Assembly: GCA_039820585.1 (NCBI GenBank)
Contig: JBCBPV010000002.1
Location: 1 to 64,000, forward strand
Length of the DNA stretch: 64,000 nt
Source of the DNA: JBCBGF01 sp039820585
GTDB lineage: Bacteria > Pseudomonadota > Alphaproteobacteria > Rhodobacterales > Rhodobacteraceae
Reading direction: 5' to 3'
Shown here: positions 43,335 to 51,396 of the stretch, one piece after another
Layout of the letters: every line of letters starts with the position of its first letter
Numbering within the stretch: position 1 is the stretch's first letter
Notes under the pieces: generated by a model
Databases searched by the model: none
Told to the model about the DNA's origin: nothing
The model's input: the letters and a program-made list of their open reading frames with translations, nothing else
Made by a program: the position numbers and the translations under genes

Positions 43335-43576
43335 CCAATTGGGTGCCCATTGTCCTGATCTCGGCTGCGATCCTCGCGGTTTTGGCCGTGCGCGCCTTCA
43401 TCGTTGTGCGCCGTGAACGGGACGCGTCGCGCGGCTCGCTGCCCGGCAAGGGGCACCATGTGATCGACGCCAGCTACTTCTCCGGCGGTGGCGGCGGGGG
43501 GCAATCGGGTGAGTTTCGCGTGCCCAAGGACCCACAGGAATATGCGCGGGCCTTTGTGCCCAAACGAAAGGATTGA
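43331..43576 (+). CDS. 81-aa single-pass membrane protein between bolA and grxD
   Basis: N-terminal membrane helix NWVPIVLISAAILAVLAVRA, then a basic patch (FIVVRRERDASRG), a Gly-rich hinge (SGGGGGGQSGEF) and a short Lys/Pro tail. No enzyme motif. ATG overlaps the bolA stop (ATGA) and its stop overlaps the first possible grxD start codons, so expression is tightly linked. It may tether or organise BolA-GrxD, an inference from position only. Confidence 0.82.
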   Translation: MTNWVPIVLISAAILAVLAVRAFIVVRRERDASRGSLPGKGHHVIDASYFSGGGGGGQSGEFRVPKDPQEYARAFVPKRKD

Positions 43577-43581
43577 TGCAC

Positions 43582-43947
43582 ATGACCACGACCGCAGAAG
43601 ATCAGATCAAGGACACCGTGACATCAAACGATGTCGTACTGTTCATGAAAGGCAACAAGTCCATGCCCCAATGCGGCTTCTCCAGCCGCGTGGCAGGGGT
43701 GCTGAACTACATGGGCGTGGACTTCGCCGATGTGGACGTGCTGTCCGATGACGGCATCCGCCAGGGGATCAAGGACTATTCCGACTGGCCCACCATCCCC
43801 CAGCTTTACGTGAAGGGAGAGTTCGTTGGCGGCTGCGATATCGTCACCGAGATGACCCTGTCAGGGGAACTGGACCAGTTGTTTGAAGACAAAGGCGTCG
43901 GCTACGACAAGGACGCCGCCGACAAGATCCGCGAAGCCAACGGCTAG
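43582..43947 (+). CDS. grxD: Monothiol glutaredoxin, Grx4/GrxD type
   Basis: 121-aa CGFS-type glutaredoxin that carries a bridging [2Fe-2S] cluster. Key motifs: VVLFMKGNKSMPQCGFSSRV with the single active Cys, DWPTIPQLYVKGEFVGGCDI for glutathione binding. Start: ATG 43582 (TTTAEDQIKDTV) has GAAAGGA about 10 nt upstream; ATG 43576 is an alternative. Followed by a strong terminator. Confidence 0.96.
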   Translation: MTTTAEDQIKDTVTSNDVVLFMKGNKSMPQCGFSSRVAGVLNYMGVDFADVDVLSDDGIRQGIKDYSDWPTIPQLYVKGEFVGGCDIVTEMTLSGELDQLFEDKGVGYDKDAADKIREANG

Positions 43948-43970
43948 CACGGCCACCTCTGAACGCAAAG

Positions 43971-43999
43971 AAGGCGACCCGCGTTGGGTCGCCTTTTTT
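43971..43999 (+). terminator. Intrinsic terminator after grxD
   Basis: AAGGCGACCC (43971-43980) pairs perfectly with GGGTCGCCTT (43986-43995) around GCGTT, followed by a run of T to 43999. It closes the purL-bolA-grxD transcript. Confidence 0.92.
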
Positions 44000-44072
44000 G
44001 TCCCCAAGACCGCCCCGCGAACACGCCGCACCACCCCCCGGGCAGCGCGCTCAGCAGGGCGGCCGGGTGCCG

Positions 44073-44639
44073 TCAGCTGGATGCGAACACCACCTGAGGC
44101 ACAAAGCGTGGGGTTGTGAAGACAAGGTTGCGGTACTGCGCCTCGTCAAGCGTAGGCACCCAGATGTTCATCCCGATGGGGGGCGTCCACGTCATCTCGG
44201 TTTCTACCACGATCAATTCCTCGCCCGGGTTCAGCGTGGGCAAGCGGTCTTCGATGGCGGAAATTGTCGTATGTTCTTCCAGATCACCGGTCGCGTAAGA
44301 CCAGTTGAGGTTCTTCACAATCGGCGCAAACTCATCTTCCTGCGTGTACGACACAACGCTGACCCGCAGGTTGTTGTCCCGACCGCGCTTGATCAGAAAC
44401 TCATAGATGTTGTTCATGCCGTCGATGTAGTCGGCATCAATCGCACTGCTTTCCCGCGAAATCAGGTCCGCCACGGTATAGGACGCCTTGGCGTTGATGT
44501 TTTGGGTCTTGAATGCGTCCCAATAGATGAACATCGCGCCCACCGCCCAAAGCAGCATGGGCAAAACGATCAGCGCTTCGACGGATAGCGTACCCTCTTG
44601 GGCGCGGCGAAAGGACTTGAACTTACTCATTACACACAT
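44073..44639 (-). CDS. TadE/TadG-like pseudopilin protein
   Basis: 188 aa with the TadE-type N-terminus: basic lead, then EGTLSVEALIVLPMLLWAVG with the Glu near the start of the membrane helix. The rest is a small extracytoplasmic domain without Cys. Such proteins are minor pilus or secretion components of Flp/Tad systems. The ATG at 44639 has AAGGGGA 6 nt before it; ATG 44630 is the alternative. Third gene of a three-gene set. Confidence 0.85.
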   Translation of the reverse strand: MCVMSKFKSFRRAQEGTLSVEALIVLPMLLWAVGAMFIYWDAFKTQNINAKASYTVADLISRESSAIDADYIDGMNNIYEFLIKRGRDNNLRVSVVSYTQEDEFAPIVKNLNWSYATGDLEEHTTISAIEDRLPTLNPGEELIVVETEMTWTPPIGMNIWVPTLDEAQYRNLVFTTPRFVPQVVFASS

Positions 44640-44650
44640 GGGGGATCCCC

Positions 44651-45196
44651 TTAATCGGTCGGTTCGTTGACGAAGGCTGATTTCACGACAAGGGCGTAGT
44701 TCCCGTTGTCATCGGCCTTTGGCATTTGCATCCCCCACCCGGTCGGCTTGAACATTGGCTGATACAGCGCACAAACCCGTACCATCATCAGCTCGTTGCT
44801 GCCCCCGCCGGTGAACGTTGTCTCATCCAGCGGATTGATCGTGGTGCCCTGATCAATGCAGCGGATGTTGTCGTCCAGCGTCACCCAGTTCGTCGTATCC
44901 ACCGGCTCAAGCTGCACCTGGATCGTGTCATCGCAATCCTCTGCCGCAATCACCAGGGCCTCGCGGCAGATCTTCGCCTTGAGCTGATCAAAACTCGGCG
45001 GCGCCGACCCGGCGAGGCGCAGATCACGCACCGCCAGATCCACGCCACGTTCCAACAGCACGTTGCGCACCATCATCAGCCCGGATTCGTAGGCCACCAG
45101 AAACAGCGCCAGGAAACCGGGGAAGATCAGCACGAACTCAATCGTGGACGTGCCGTCTTTGTTCGCCCGAAGGCAGCGAAAAAGCTTCAAAAGCAT
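44651..45196 (-). CDS. TadE/TadF-like pseudopilin protein
   Basis: 181 aa. N-terminal signature DGTSTIEFVLIFPGFLALFL with an invariant Glu in the membrane segment. Four Cys (KICREAL, AEDCDDT, IRCIDQG, VCALYQ) could give two disulfides outside the membrane, unlike the next gene. It lies 11 nt upstream of the 188-aa homologue and 13 nt after the vWA gene. Confidence 0.85.
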   Translation of the reverse strand: MLLKLFRCLRANKDGTSTIEFVLIFPGFLALFLVAYESGLMMVRNVLLERGVDLAVRDLRLAGSAPPSFDQLKAKICREALVIAAEDCDDTIQVQLEPVDTTNWVTLDDNIRCIDQGTTINPLDETTFTGGGSNELMMVRVCALYQPMFKPTGWGMQMPKADDNGNYALVVKSAFVNEPTD

Positions 45197-45209
45197 GTCA
45201 GGGCGCTCC

Positions 45210-47093
45210 TTACTGGGTCAGCCGCAGCTGTGAGATCGCCCCCGCGATCGAATCAAACGCATTCACCAGGTTTTCCGGCGTCGCGTTGTAGTAAAAGCCG
45301 ATCGATGTCGCGCAGCCCTTCATCGCATCCTGCCCGCGCTGCGGTGCCGAGAACGCGATGGAGAACACGGTGATGTCGCCATTGCGCTTTGCTGCTTCAC
45401 ACAGGTCGTCAAGACGCAGGTCGGCATCATCCGCCGTCACCACGTTTTCCACAGAGTCGCGGTAAGCGTCGCGCACGGTGTTATCGAGCCCATCAAAGAA
45501 GAAGTTTGCGATGTCCTCTTCCGCAAAGCGCTCATACAGCGTGATGTTGTGCAACTGCACAAGGTCATCCGGCACTTCGGCCACACCGTATTTCACGCGG
45601 TCGCCATTCACGCCGGGTTCGTGCACCCGGACAAACCGCATGTCCTCGGACCAGTTCGGCATCTCGACAAAGTAACCGTCGAACCATTCCTTGTCCCGTG
45701 CAACGACGTTTCCGTTCTCATCGGTGACGGGGAACGACGCTTCATCCTTGTCGGCGGCCTTGGCAGAAAACCAAACCCGGCTCGGGCCGTTCACGAACGG
45801 GGCCTTCAGCCCACGCTGCGAGGTGTTCTCACCATCCGTCATCAACACCACAACCTTCATGGTCTGGGCGATGTCATAGTCACCGGGACGGTTTTCAACC
45901 TTGGACTGAACGAGACCGGCATCGACCATGTCGTTCACGACCGGGCGCATTGCCGGATCCAACAGGGCAACGCCCCATTTCATACCGTTCTCAATTGCGG
46001 TCCAGCCATCAGCTTTGAGCAGGTTGATATGTGCATCGAGTTGAGCAATCCGCGTCTCATGCACCAAAATCGACGTGCGTGTCTCATCGCATTCCCGATC
46101 GGACCACTCGGGCTCGTTGTAGCTGTTGTCGCCGCGATCAAAATGCGCGACGCGGGTCAACGGTGTCCCAGCTGTCGCAGCGCCAAACGCGTCGACGCCG
46201 GGCGGTACAATGGCACGAAGCGATGCATAATTCGCTTCCAGATCATCTTCGTCGGTCCACAGGAACATGCTGTCGGGAAAGCGGATGCAATTCGAGAAGC
46301 TGTGCGTCGAGGGATAGTTGAGAAGTGCCCCTGGATAAGGTCTCGGGGTCTCGACATTGAGCGTCGCGCCACCTGCATTCAGACGGCTCAGCAATTCGGG
46401 GCCTGCCACAACTGTGTGGTTGTAGGGAATGATCGAAATCGAAGTGTGACCAGCGGTGCGGGTCTCATCAATCACCTTGCGGAAGAATTTCTTCGCCTCT
46501 TCCTGCAGCGTCGTCATCTTGGTGCCTTTCATCGACCCTGAGATATCGACGATCAGCGAGATCTCGACATTCTGCACACCTTCATTGGCGGTCGCCGCCG
46601 AAGCCGAGCGCAGTTCATCAATGCCCATCAGCTTCATGAAATACGTGTTCATGTCCAGATCACCACTGGCCCGCACGGTCCGGCCCACCAGCGTTCCATC
46701 GACGCCATTGTCCGGATTGGCACCGGCCATCACCACTTCGGGCTCCGGCACGGTGATCAGATCGGGGTCGATGCCCGATTTTTCAGCGAAGTCCTTGATC
46801 AGCGTTTCCGCATCAATCGTCTGTTCGATATCGGCAGCGGCCAGAACGGCGCTGTCGATGGTGTTCTGCATTTCAACGCGTTCGGTTTCAAACCGCATCA
46901 GGTCAACGGCCATCCCGCCAATGATCAGGATGCCAATGAACAAAAACAGCGAGAAGATCAGGAACGATCCCTCTTCATCGCGTCCAAAAGCACGCGCGAG
47001 AGTTTTCGCTTGGGTCCGAAGATCACTCTGGTTCGTCGCAGGGGTGGCGGAATGCGCACCGGTCCGACTGAAAACGACTGGCAACTTGCCCAT
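45210..47093 (-). CDS. TadG-like protein with von Willebrand factor A domain
   Basis: 627 aa. Residues about 43-63 form a TadG-type membrane helix (SFLIFSLFLFIGILIIGG) followed by MAVDLMRFETERVEMQNTID. The vWA domain begins near residue 175 with VEISLIVDISGSMKG; the MIDAS residues D183, S185 and S187 are intact, and VVVLMTDGENTSQRG gives the later Asp. The C-terminus has two Cys in the segment CEAAKRNGDI and KGCATSIGFYY. It could bind a ligand or pilus partner in the envelope. GAGGAG is 6-7 nt upstream of the ATG. Confidence 0.9.
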   Translation of the reverse strand: MGKLPVVFSRTGAHSATPATNQSDLRTQAKTLARAFGRDEEGSFLIFSLFLFIGILIIGGMAVDLMRFETERVEMQNTIDSAVLAAADIEQTIDAETLIKDFAEKSGIDPDLITVPEPEVVMAGANPDNGVDGTLVGRTVRASGDLDMNTYFMKLMGIDELRSASAATANEGVQNVEISLIVDISGSMKGTKMTTLQEEAKKFFRKVIDETRTAGHTSISIIPYNHTVVAGPELLSRLNAGGATLNVETPRPYPGALLNYPSTHSFSNCIRFPDSMFLWTDEDDLEANYASLRAIVPPGVDAFGAATAGTPLTRVAHFDRGDNSYNEPEWSDRECDETRTSILVHETRIAQLDAHINLLKADGWTAIENGMKWGVALLDPAMRPVVNDMVDAGLVQSKVENRPGDYDIAQTMKVVVLMTDGENTSQRGLKAPFVNGPSRVWFSAKAADKDEASFPVTDENGNVVARDKEWFDGYFVEMPNWSEDMRFVRVHEPGVNGDRVKYGVAEVPDDLVQLHNITLYERFAEEDIANFFFDGLDNTVRDAYRDSVENVVTADDADLRLDDLCEAAKRNGDITVFSIAFSAPQRGQDAMKGCATSIGFYYNATPENLVNAFDSIAGAISQLRLTQ

Positions 47094-47475
47094 CTGTTAC
47101 TCCTCGTCCGGCGTGGGGTCCGAACTCAACTCGTTGAAATCAACACTCTGCGAAAGAGTGATAGGCCATACTTTTACCCAAATTGACGAGTTCTCGCCAA
47201 AGTCGGGGCGCAAATGCGGTGGATTGGCCCGGCCCGCTGCAACAGTGCCGGGGGCGCACCCGGCATATCGGCCGGATCGCGCGACAATCATGGCCGTGGC
47301 CGATGGGACCACCGTTTCAAGAACAAGCGCGAATCGGGTGGGTGATCTTGGGCGGCAAACGCCGCTGTGACACGGCTCTGGGCATACGACAAACACTCGA
47401 CTGGCCCTATCCACATAGGCAAGATTTACCGTCAATATCACCGCACTTACACCCGCGCCCGCAGGAGGTTTAGCC
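47094..47475. other. 382-nt intergenic region between TadG-like and aminotransferase genes
   Basis: Divergent spacer. On the left it holds the GAGGAG ribosome site of the vWA gene and a 6-bp hairpin (CACTCT 47144-47149, AGAGTG 47155-47160). The middle is GC-rich with no convincing gene. On the right, CTGGCCCTAT (47401-47410) and the palindrome CCTAT-CCAC-ATAGG (47406-47419) lie about 57-75 nt before the aminotransferase start, and AGGAGG (47463-47468) is its ribosome site. Confidence 0.6.
47401..47419. promoter_or_regulatory. Candidate regulator site upstream of the tpa-like gene
   Basis: CTGGCCCTAT matches 8 of 10 bases of CTGGCGTTAT, the element repeated before the MocR gene, and overlaps the palindrome CCTAT-CCAC-ATAGG. 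It also resembles the CTGGAC-type repeat that I recall for TauR of Rhodobacter capsulatus. Unproven. Confidence 0.35.
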
Positions 47476-48855
47476 GTGGACGGAACGCTCGCTGAAAACG
47501 ATCTGTCTGGTATCGTCGCCGCTGACAGGGCGCATATCTGGCACCACCTGATGCAGCACAAGCCGTTCGAAGACGCCGATCCCCGGATCATCGTCGAAGG
47601 CCGGGGCATGCGCGTCTGGGACCAGCATGGGAAAGAACATCTTGATGCCGTCTCGGGCGGGGTCTGGACGGTGAATGTGGGCTACGGCCGCGAAAGCATT
47701 GCCAATGCGGTGCGCGACCAACTGGTCAAACTGAACTATTTCGCAGGCTCCGCAGGCTCGATCCCCGGCGCGCGCTTTGCCGAGATGCTGATCGACAAGA
47801 TGCCGGGGATGAGCCGGGTCTACTATTGCAACTCTGGCTCGGAAGCGAATGAAAAAGCGTTCAAAATGATCCGCCAGATCGCCCACAAGCGGTTCGGCGG
47901 CAAGAAGCACAAGGTGCTTTTCCGCCAGCGGGATTATCACGGCACCACGATCAGCACCCTGTCCGCAGGCGGCCAACAACAACGCAACGCCCAATATGGC
48001 CCCTTCACGCCGGGTTTCGTCGAAGTGCCCCACTGCCTCGAATACCGCGCGCAGTGGGATGTCGAGGATTACGGCCAGCGTGCCGCCGACGCCATCGAAG
48101 AGGTGATCCTGCGCGAAGGGCCCGATACCGTGGGCGGCCTGTGCCTGGAACCGGTGACAGCGGGCGGCGGCGTCATCCCTCCGCCAGAGGGCTATTGGCA
48201 GCGCGTGCAAGAGATCTGCCGCAAGTACGAGATCCTGTTGCATATCGACGAAGTGGTCTGCGGCGTGGGCCGCACGGGCACCTGGTTCGGCTACCAAAAC
48301 TATGGCGTCGAACCCGACATGGTGACGATGGCCAAAGGCGTCGCCTCCGGCTATGCCGCCATCGCCTGTCTTGTGACCACCGAAGACGTGTTCGACATGT
48401 TCAAGGCAAACCCCGACGATCCGCTGGACTATTTCCGCGATATCTCCACCTTCGGCGGCTGCACCGCTGGTCCGGCAGCAGCGATCGAGAACATGCGGAT
48501 CATCGAAGACGAAGGGCTGCTCGACAACACCGTCGCAATGGGCGCCCGGATGATGGACAACCTGCGCGCGCTGCAAGACAAGCACGCAGTGATTGGCGAT
48601 GTGCGCGGCAAGGGCCTGTTCTGCGGCGCCGAACTGGTGGCCGACCGCGCCACCAAAGACCCCGCGCCTGAAAAGATGGTGCAGGCTGTCGTCGGCGATT
48701 GCATGGCCCAGGGCGTGGTGATCGGGGCCACCAACCGCTCGCTTCCGGGGTTCAACAACACGCTGTGCTTCAGCCCCGCCCTGATCTCCACCCCCGACGA
48801 CATCGACCAGATCACCGAAGCGGTCGATGCCGCCCTGACCCGCGTCTTCGGATAA
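47476..48855 (+). CDS. tpa: Taurine:pyruvate aminotransferase-like class III aminotransferase
   Basis: 459-aa PLP enzyme. Features: SGGVWTVNVGYGRESIANAV, NSGSEANEKAFKMIRQIAH, LLHIDEVVCGVGRTG and the PLP Lys in MVTMAKGVASGYAAIACLV. The pattern is that of Tpa, which converts taurine and pyruvate to sulfoacetaldehyde and alanine. It starts with GTG 47476 after AGGAGG. The adjacent MocR-type regulator fits a tauR-tpa pair, but xsc and tauABC are absent from the window, so other omega-amino acids are possible. Confidence 0.82.
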   Translation: MDGTLAENDLSGIVAADRAHIWHHLMQHKPFEDADPRIIVEGRGMRVWDQHGKEHLDAVSGGVWTVNVGYGRESIANAVRDQLVKLNYFAGSAGSIPGARFAEMLIDKMPGMSRVYYCNSGSEANEKAFKMIRQIAHKRFGGKKHKVLFRQRDYHGTTISTLSAGGQQQRNAQYGPFTPGFVEVPHCLEYRAQWDVEDYGQRAADAIEEVILREGPDTVGGLCLEPVTAGGGVIPPPEGYWQRVQEICRKYEILLHIDEVVCGVGRTGTWFGYQNYGVEPDMVTMAKGVASGYAAIACLVTTEDVFDMFKANPDDPLDYFRDISTFGGCTAGPAAAIENMRIIEDEGLLDNTVAMGARMMDNLRALQDKHAVIGDVRGKGLFCGAELVADRATKDPAPEKMVQAVVGDCMAQGVVIGATNRSLPGFNNTLCFSPALISTPDDIDQITEAVDAALTRVFG

Positions 48856-48859
48856 AACC

Positions 48860-48907
48860 GTAACGCCAGATTGCGCCCGCCATAGCGCCAGTGTAGGCTG
48901 GCGTTAT
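48860..48907. promoter_or_regulatory. Three-copy repeat element before the MocR-type gene
   Basis: GTAACGCCAG (48860-48869) and ATAGCGCCAG (48882-48891) are direct repeats 22 bases apart, about two helical turns. CTGGCGTTAT (48898-48907) is an inverted copy that includes the start codon at 48906. MocR regulators bind spaced direct repeats, so this is a good candidate autoregulatory site. Confidence 0.5.
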
Positions 48908-50387
48908 GGCCGTTCCCGTCGACACCTTTTTCCTCGATCCCGACACGCAAGGCACCCTGCAGGCGCGCATCCAGCAGATGATTGCCTCGGCCATCCTGTC
49001 GGGGCGGTTGCAGCCGGGCGAAAAGCTGCCCTCATCGCGCGGCCTGGCCAAGCATCTCAGCGTCAGCCGCATCACCGTCACGCTGGCCTATGCGGAACTG
49101 GTGGCCAGCGATTACCTCAACGCGCGCGACCGCTCAGGCTACTACGTCTCAGACACCGCGCCCCGCCCGCCAGAACTGCCGCCCAGCGCGCCCAGCAATT
49201 CGGCGGTGGACTGGGGCCGCCTGGTCACGCGCACCAGCCGCGAGGCGATTACGAAAAAACCAACGGATTGGGCGCGTTACAAATACCCCTTCATCTACGG
49301 CCAGCCGGATACAGAACTGTTTGACCACTCCAACTGGCGGCTGTGTGCGATCCGCGCGCTCGGGCAAAAGGACTATGCCTCCCTGACGGCCGACCAATAC
49401 GACGCCGACGATGCCCAGCTGATCACCTTCATCGCCCGGCACATCCTGCCCCGCCGCGGGATCGCGGCCCGCCCCGATGAGATCCTGATCACGATGGGCG
49501 CACAAAACGCGCTGTGGCTCTCGGCGCAGGTGCTTTTGACCCAGCGCCGCCGCGCCGCGATCGAGAACCCGTGCTACCCCGCACTGCGCGCCATCCTGGA
49601 ACAGGCGCGGTGCAGCCTGACCGAGGTAGACGTGGACGAGGCCGGGATGCCGCCTGCGCGCATTCCAGACGACGTCGACGTGATTTTCGCCACCCCCAGC
49701 CATCAAAGCCCCACCAACGCGACCATGAAATTGCGCCGCCGCAAGCGGCTTTTGTCCCGCGCACAGCAGATCGGCGCTGTGGTGGTGGAAGACGACTACG
49801 AATTTGAGATGTCGTTTCTGCAGCCGCCTCTCCCCGCGCTCAAATCGCTCGATCACGACGGGCGCGTGATATACATCGGCAGCTTCTCAAAATCGATCTT
49901 CCCGGGCCTGCGCCTGGGCTATCTGGTTGGCCCCGAGCCATTCATCCGCGAAGCGCGCGCCCTGCGCAGCCTCGTCTTGCGCCACCCGCCGGGTCTGATG
50001 CAGCGGGCGGTGGCCTACTTCCTGTCTTTGGGGCATTACGACGCCCAGGTCACGCGGATGGGTCGTACCCTGCAAGATCGGCGCAGCACGATGGAGACGG
50101 CGATCCAAGCCCATGGGCTCAGCGTGGCCGGCAGCGGTGACTTTGGCGGATCAAGTTTCTGGATGCGTGCGCCGATTGGCGTCGACACCGAAGAACTGGC
50201 CAAAACGCTCGCCCCGCAGGGCGTATTGATCGAACCGGGGGCGCCATTCTTCTCGGCAACCCATCGCCCGGCAGAGTTTTACCGCCTCGGATACTCCTCC
50301 ATCCCCTCCGCTCGCATTCCCGAAGGCATTGCCCGGATTGCGGCCTCGATTAATGCGATGGGCACATCTGGCGCCAAAAACGCTTGA
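48906..50387 (+). CDS. MocR-family regulator (GntR wHTH fused to aminotransferase), TauR-like
   Basis: 493 aa. N-terminal GntR winged helix (residues about 15-75: LPSSRGLAKHLSVSRITVTL) joined to a class I aminotransferase fold whose PLP Lys is in IGSFSKSIFPGLRLGY. This is the MocR/GabR layout; TauR of Rhodobacter belongs to it and activates taurine genes. It lies 50 nt after the tpa-like gene in the same direction. No good ribosome site precedes the ATG, and the repeats described here overlap it. Confidence 0.88.
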   Translation: MAVPVDTFFLDPDTQGTLQARIQQMIASAILSGRLQPGEKLPSSRGLAKHLSVSRITVTLAYAELVASDYLNARDRSGYYVSDTAPRPPELPPSAPSNSAVDWGRLVTRTSREAITKKPTDWARYKYPFIYGQPDTELFDHSNWRLCAIRALGQKDYASLTADQYDADDAQLITFIARHILPRRGIAARPDEILITMGAQNALWLSAQVLLTQRRRAAIENPCYPALRAILEQARCSLTEVDVDEAGMPPARIPDDVDVIFATPSHQSPTNATMKLRRRKRLLSRAQQIGAVVVEDDYEFEMSFLQPPLPALKSLDHDGRVIYIGSFSKSIFPGLRLGYLVGPEPFIREARALRSLVLRHPPGLMQRAVAYFLSLGHYDAQVTRMGRTLQDRRSTMETAIQAHGLSVAGSGDFGGSSFWMRAPIGVDTEELAKTLAPQGVLIEPGAPFFSATHRPAEFYRLGYSSIPSARIPEGIARIAASINAMGTSGAKNA

Positions 50388-50441
50388 GGACTGGCCTTAC
50401 CGAAACGCGCCATACGCTTGCCCGTAGCCGCCTCGATATGC

Positions 50442-51389
50442 ATGAGTAACGCCATGACCCGCGCCGCGTTTCCGTTCCTTGCCCCGACCGATCCCGTTGT
50501 CCCCGAAGGGCTTTTGGCACGCGCCCGCGCCCTGCCGTGCCCGCGTGTCGCGTTGGTGAACGCAGGCGCGGCAACCCCGTTGCTCGGGATCCGTGAAGCC
50601 GCAGAGGCCGGGCTGGCCGAGCCGGTGCTGATCGGTGACGCCCCCAAGATCGAAGCCGCAGCCGAGCAGATCGGCTATGACATCGGCGGATTGCGCATGA
50701 TCCACGCGCCCCACGCCGCCGCGGGTGAAGAAGCCGCCCGACTGGCCCGCGCGGGCGAGTTGCAGGCAATCATGAAAGGTCAGGTGCATACCTCCACCTT
50801 CCTCAAGGCGCTCTTGCCCTCGCGCGCGGGCCTGCGCGACAAGAACGCCCGCTGCGGTCACGTCTTTCACATCACCATGCCCGGATCCGAACGCCCACTT
50901 CTTTTGACAGACGCCGCGTTGAACGTGGATCCCAACGTGGCGACCCGCAAAGCGCTTCTGACGCACGCGGTGAACCTCGCCCAGCACTTGGGCGTGGCAC
51001 GCCCAAAGGCGGGGCTCTTGGCAGCCACCGAAGACCCGATCCCCAGCCTGCCCAACACCGTGGAAGCGGCAGAGATCGCAGAATGGGCCAGGACCGCTCT
51101 GCCCGATGCCGATGTCGCAGGCCCCATCGCGCTAGATCTGATGTTCTCGGCCGAAGCCGCTAAAATCAAAGGATATAACAGCCCTGTTGCCGGGGATGTC
51201 GATGTCATGGTCGCCCCCAACATCACCAGCGGCAACGCCCTGTTCAAGCTGATGGTGTTGGGCATGGGATGCTGCGCGGGTGGCATCGTTCTGGGCGCCA
51301 AGGTGCCGATCCTTTTGACCTCGCGCTCGCAAAAAGCCGCCGCGCGTCTGGCCTCTGCGGCCCTCGGCGCCGTGGCGGCGGCACGGTGA
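50442..51389 (+). CDS. Phosphate acetyl/butyryltransferase family protein
   Basis: 315-aa PTA/PTB-domain acyltransferase, without the long N-terminal extension of E. coli Pta. Visible are AIMKGQVHTSTFLKALL, FHITMPGSERPLLLTDAALN, AGPIALDLMFSAEAAKIKG and the ending with VAPNITSGNALFKLMVLG. It interconverts an acyl-CoA and an acyl phosphate; next to ackA, acetyl is likely. Start is uncertain (ATG 50442 or 50454), with no clear ribosome site. Butyryl specificity cannot be excluded. Confidence 0.87.
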   Translation: MSNAMTRAAFPFLAPTDPVVPEGLLARARALPCPRVALVNAGAATPLLGIREAAEAGLAEPVLIGDAPKIEAAAEQIGYDIGGLRMIHAPHAAAGEEAARLARAGELQAIMKGQVHTSTFLKALLPSRAGLRDKNARCGHVFHITMPGSERPLLLTDAALNVDPNVATRKALLTHAVNLAQHLGVARPKAGLLAATEDPIPSLPNTVEAAEIAEWARTALPDADVAGPIALDLMFSAEAAKIKGYNSPVAGDVDVMVAPNITSGNALFKLMVLGMGCCAGGIVLGAKVPILLTSRSQKAAARLASAALGAVAAAR

Positions 51390-51396
51390 GGGCGCG

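Noticed and set aside
47097..47609. 170-codon minus-strand frame before the vWA gene
   Set aside because: It crosses the tpa start, has no motif and no ribosome site. Only the end, overlapping the GAGGAG site, looks protein-like, and there is no nearby start codon with a site.
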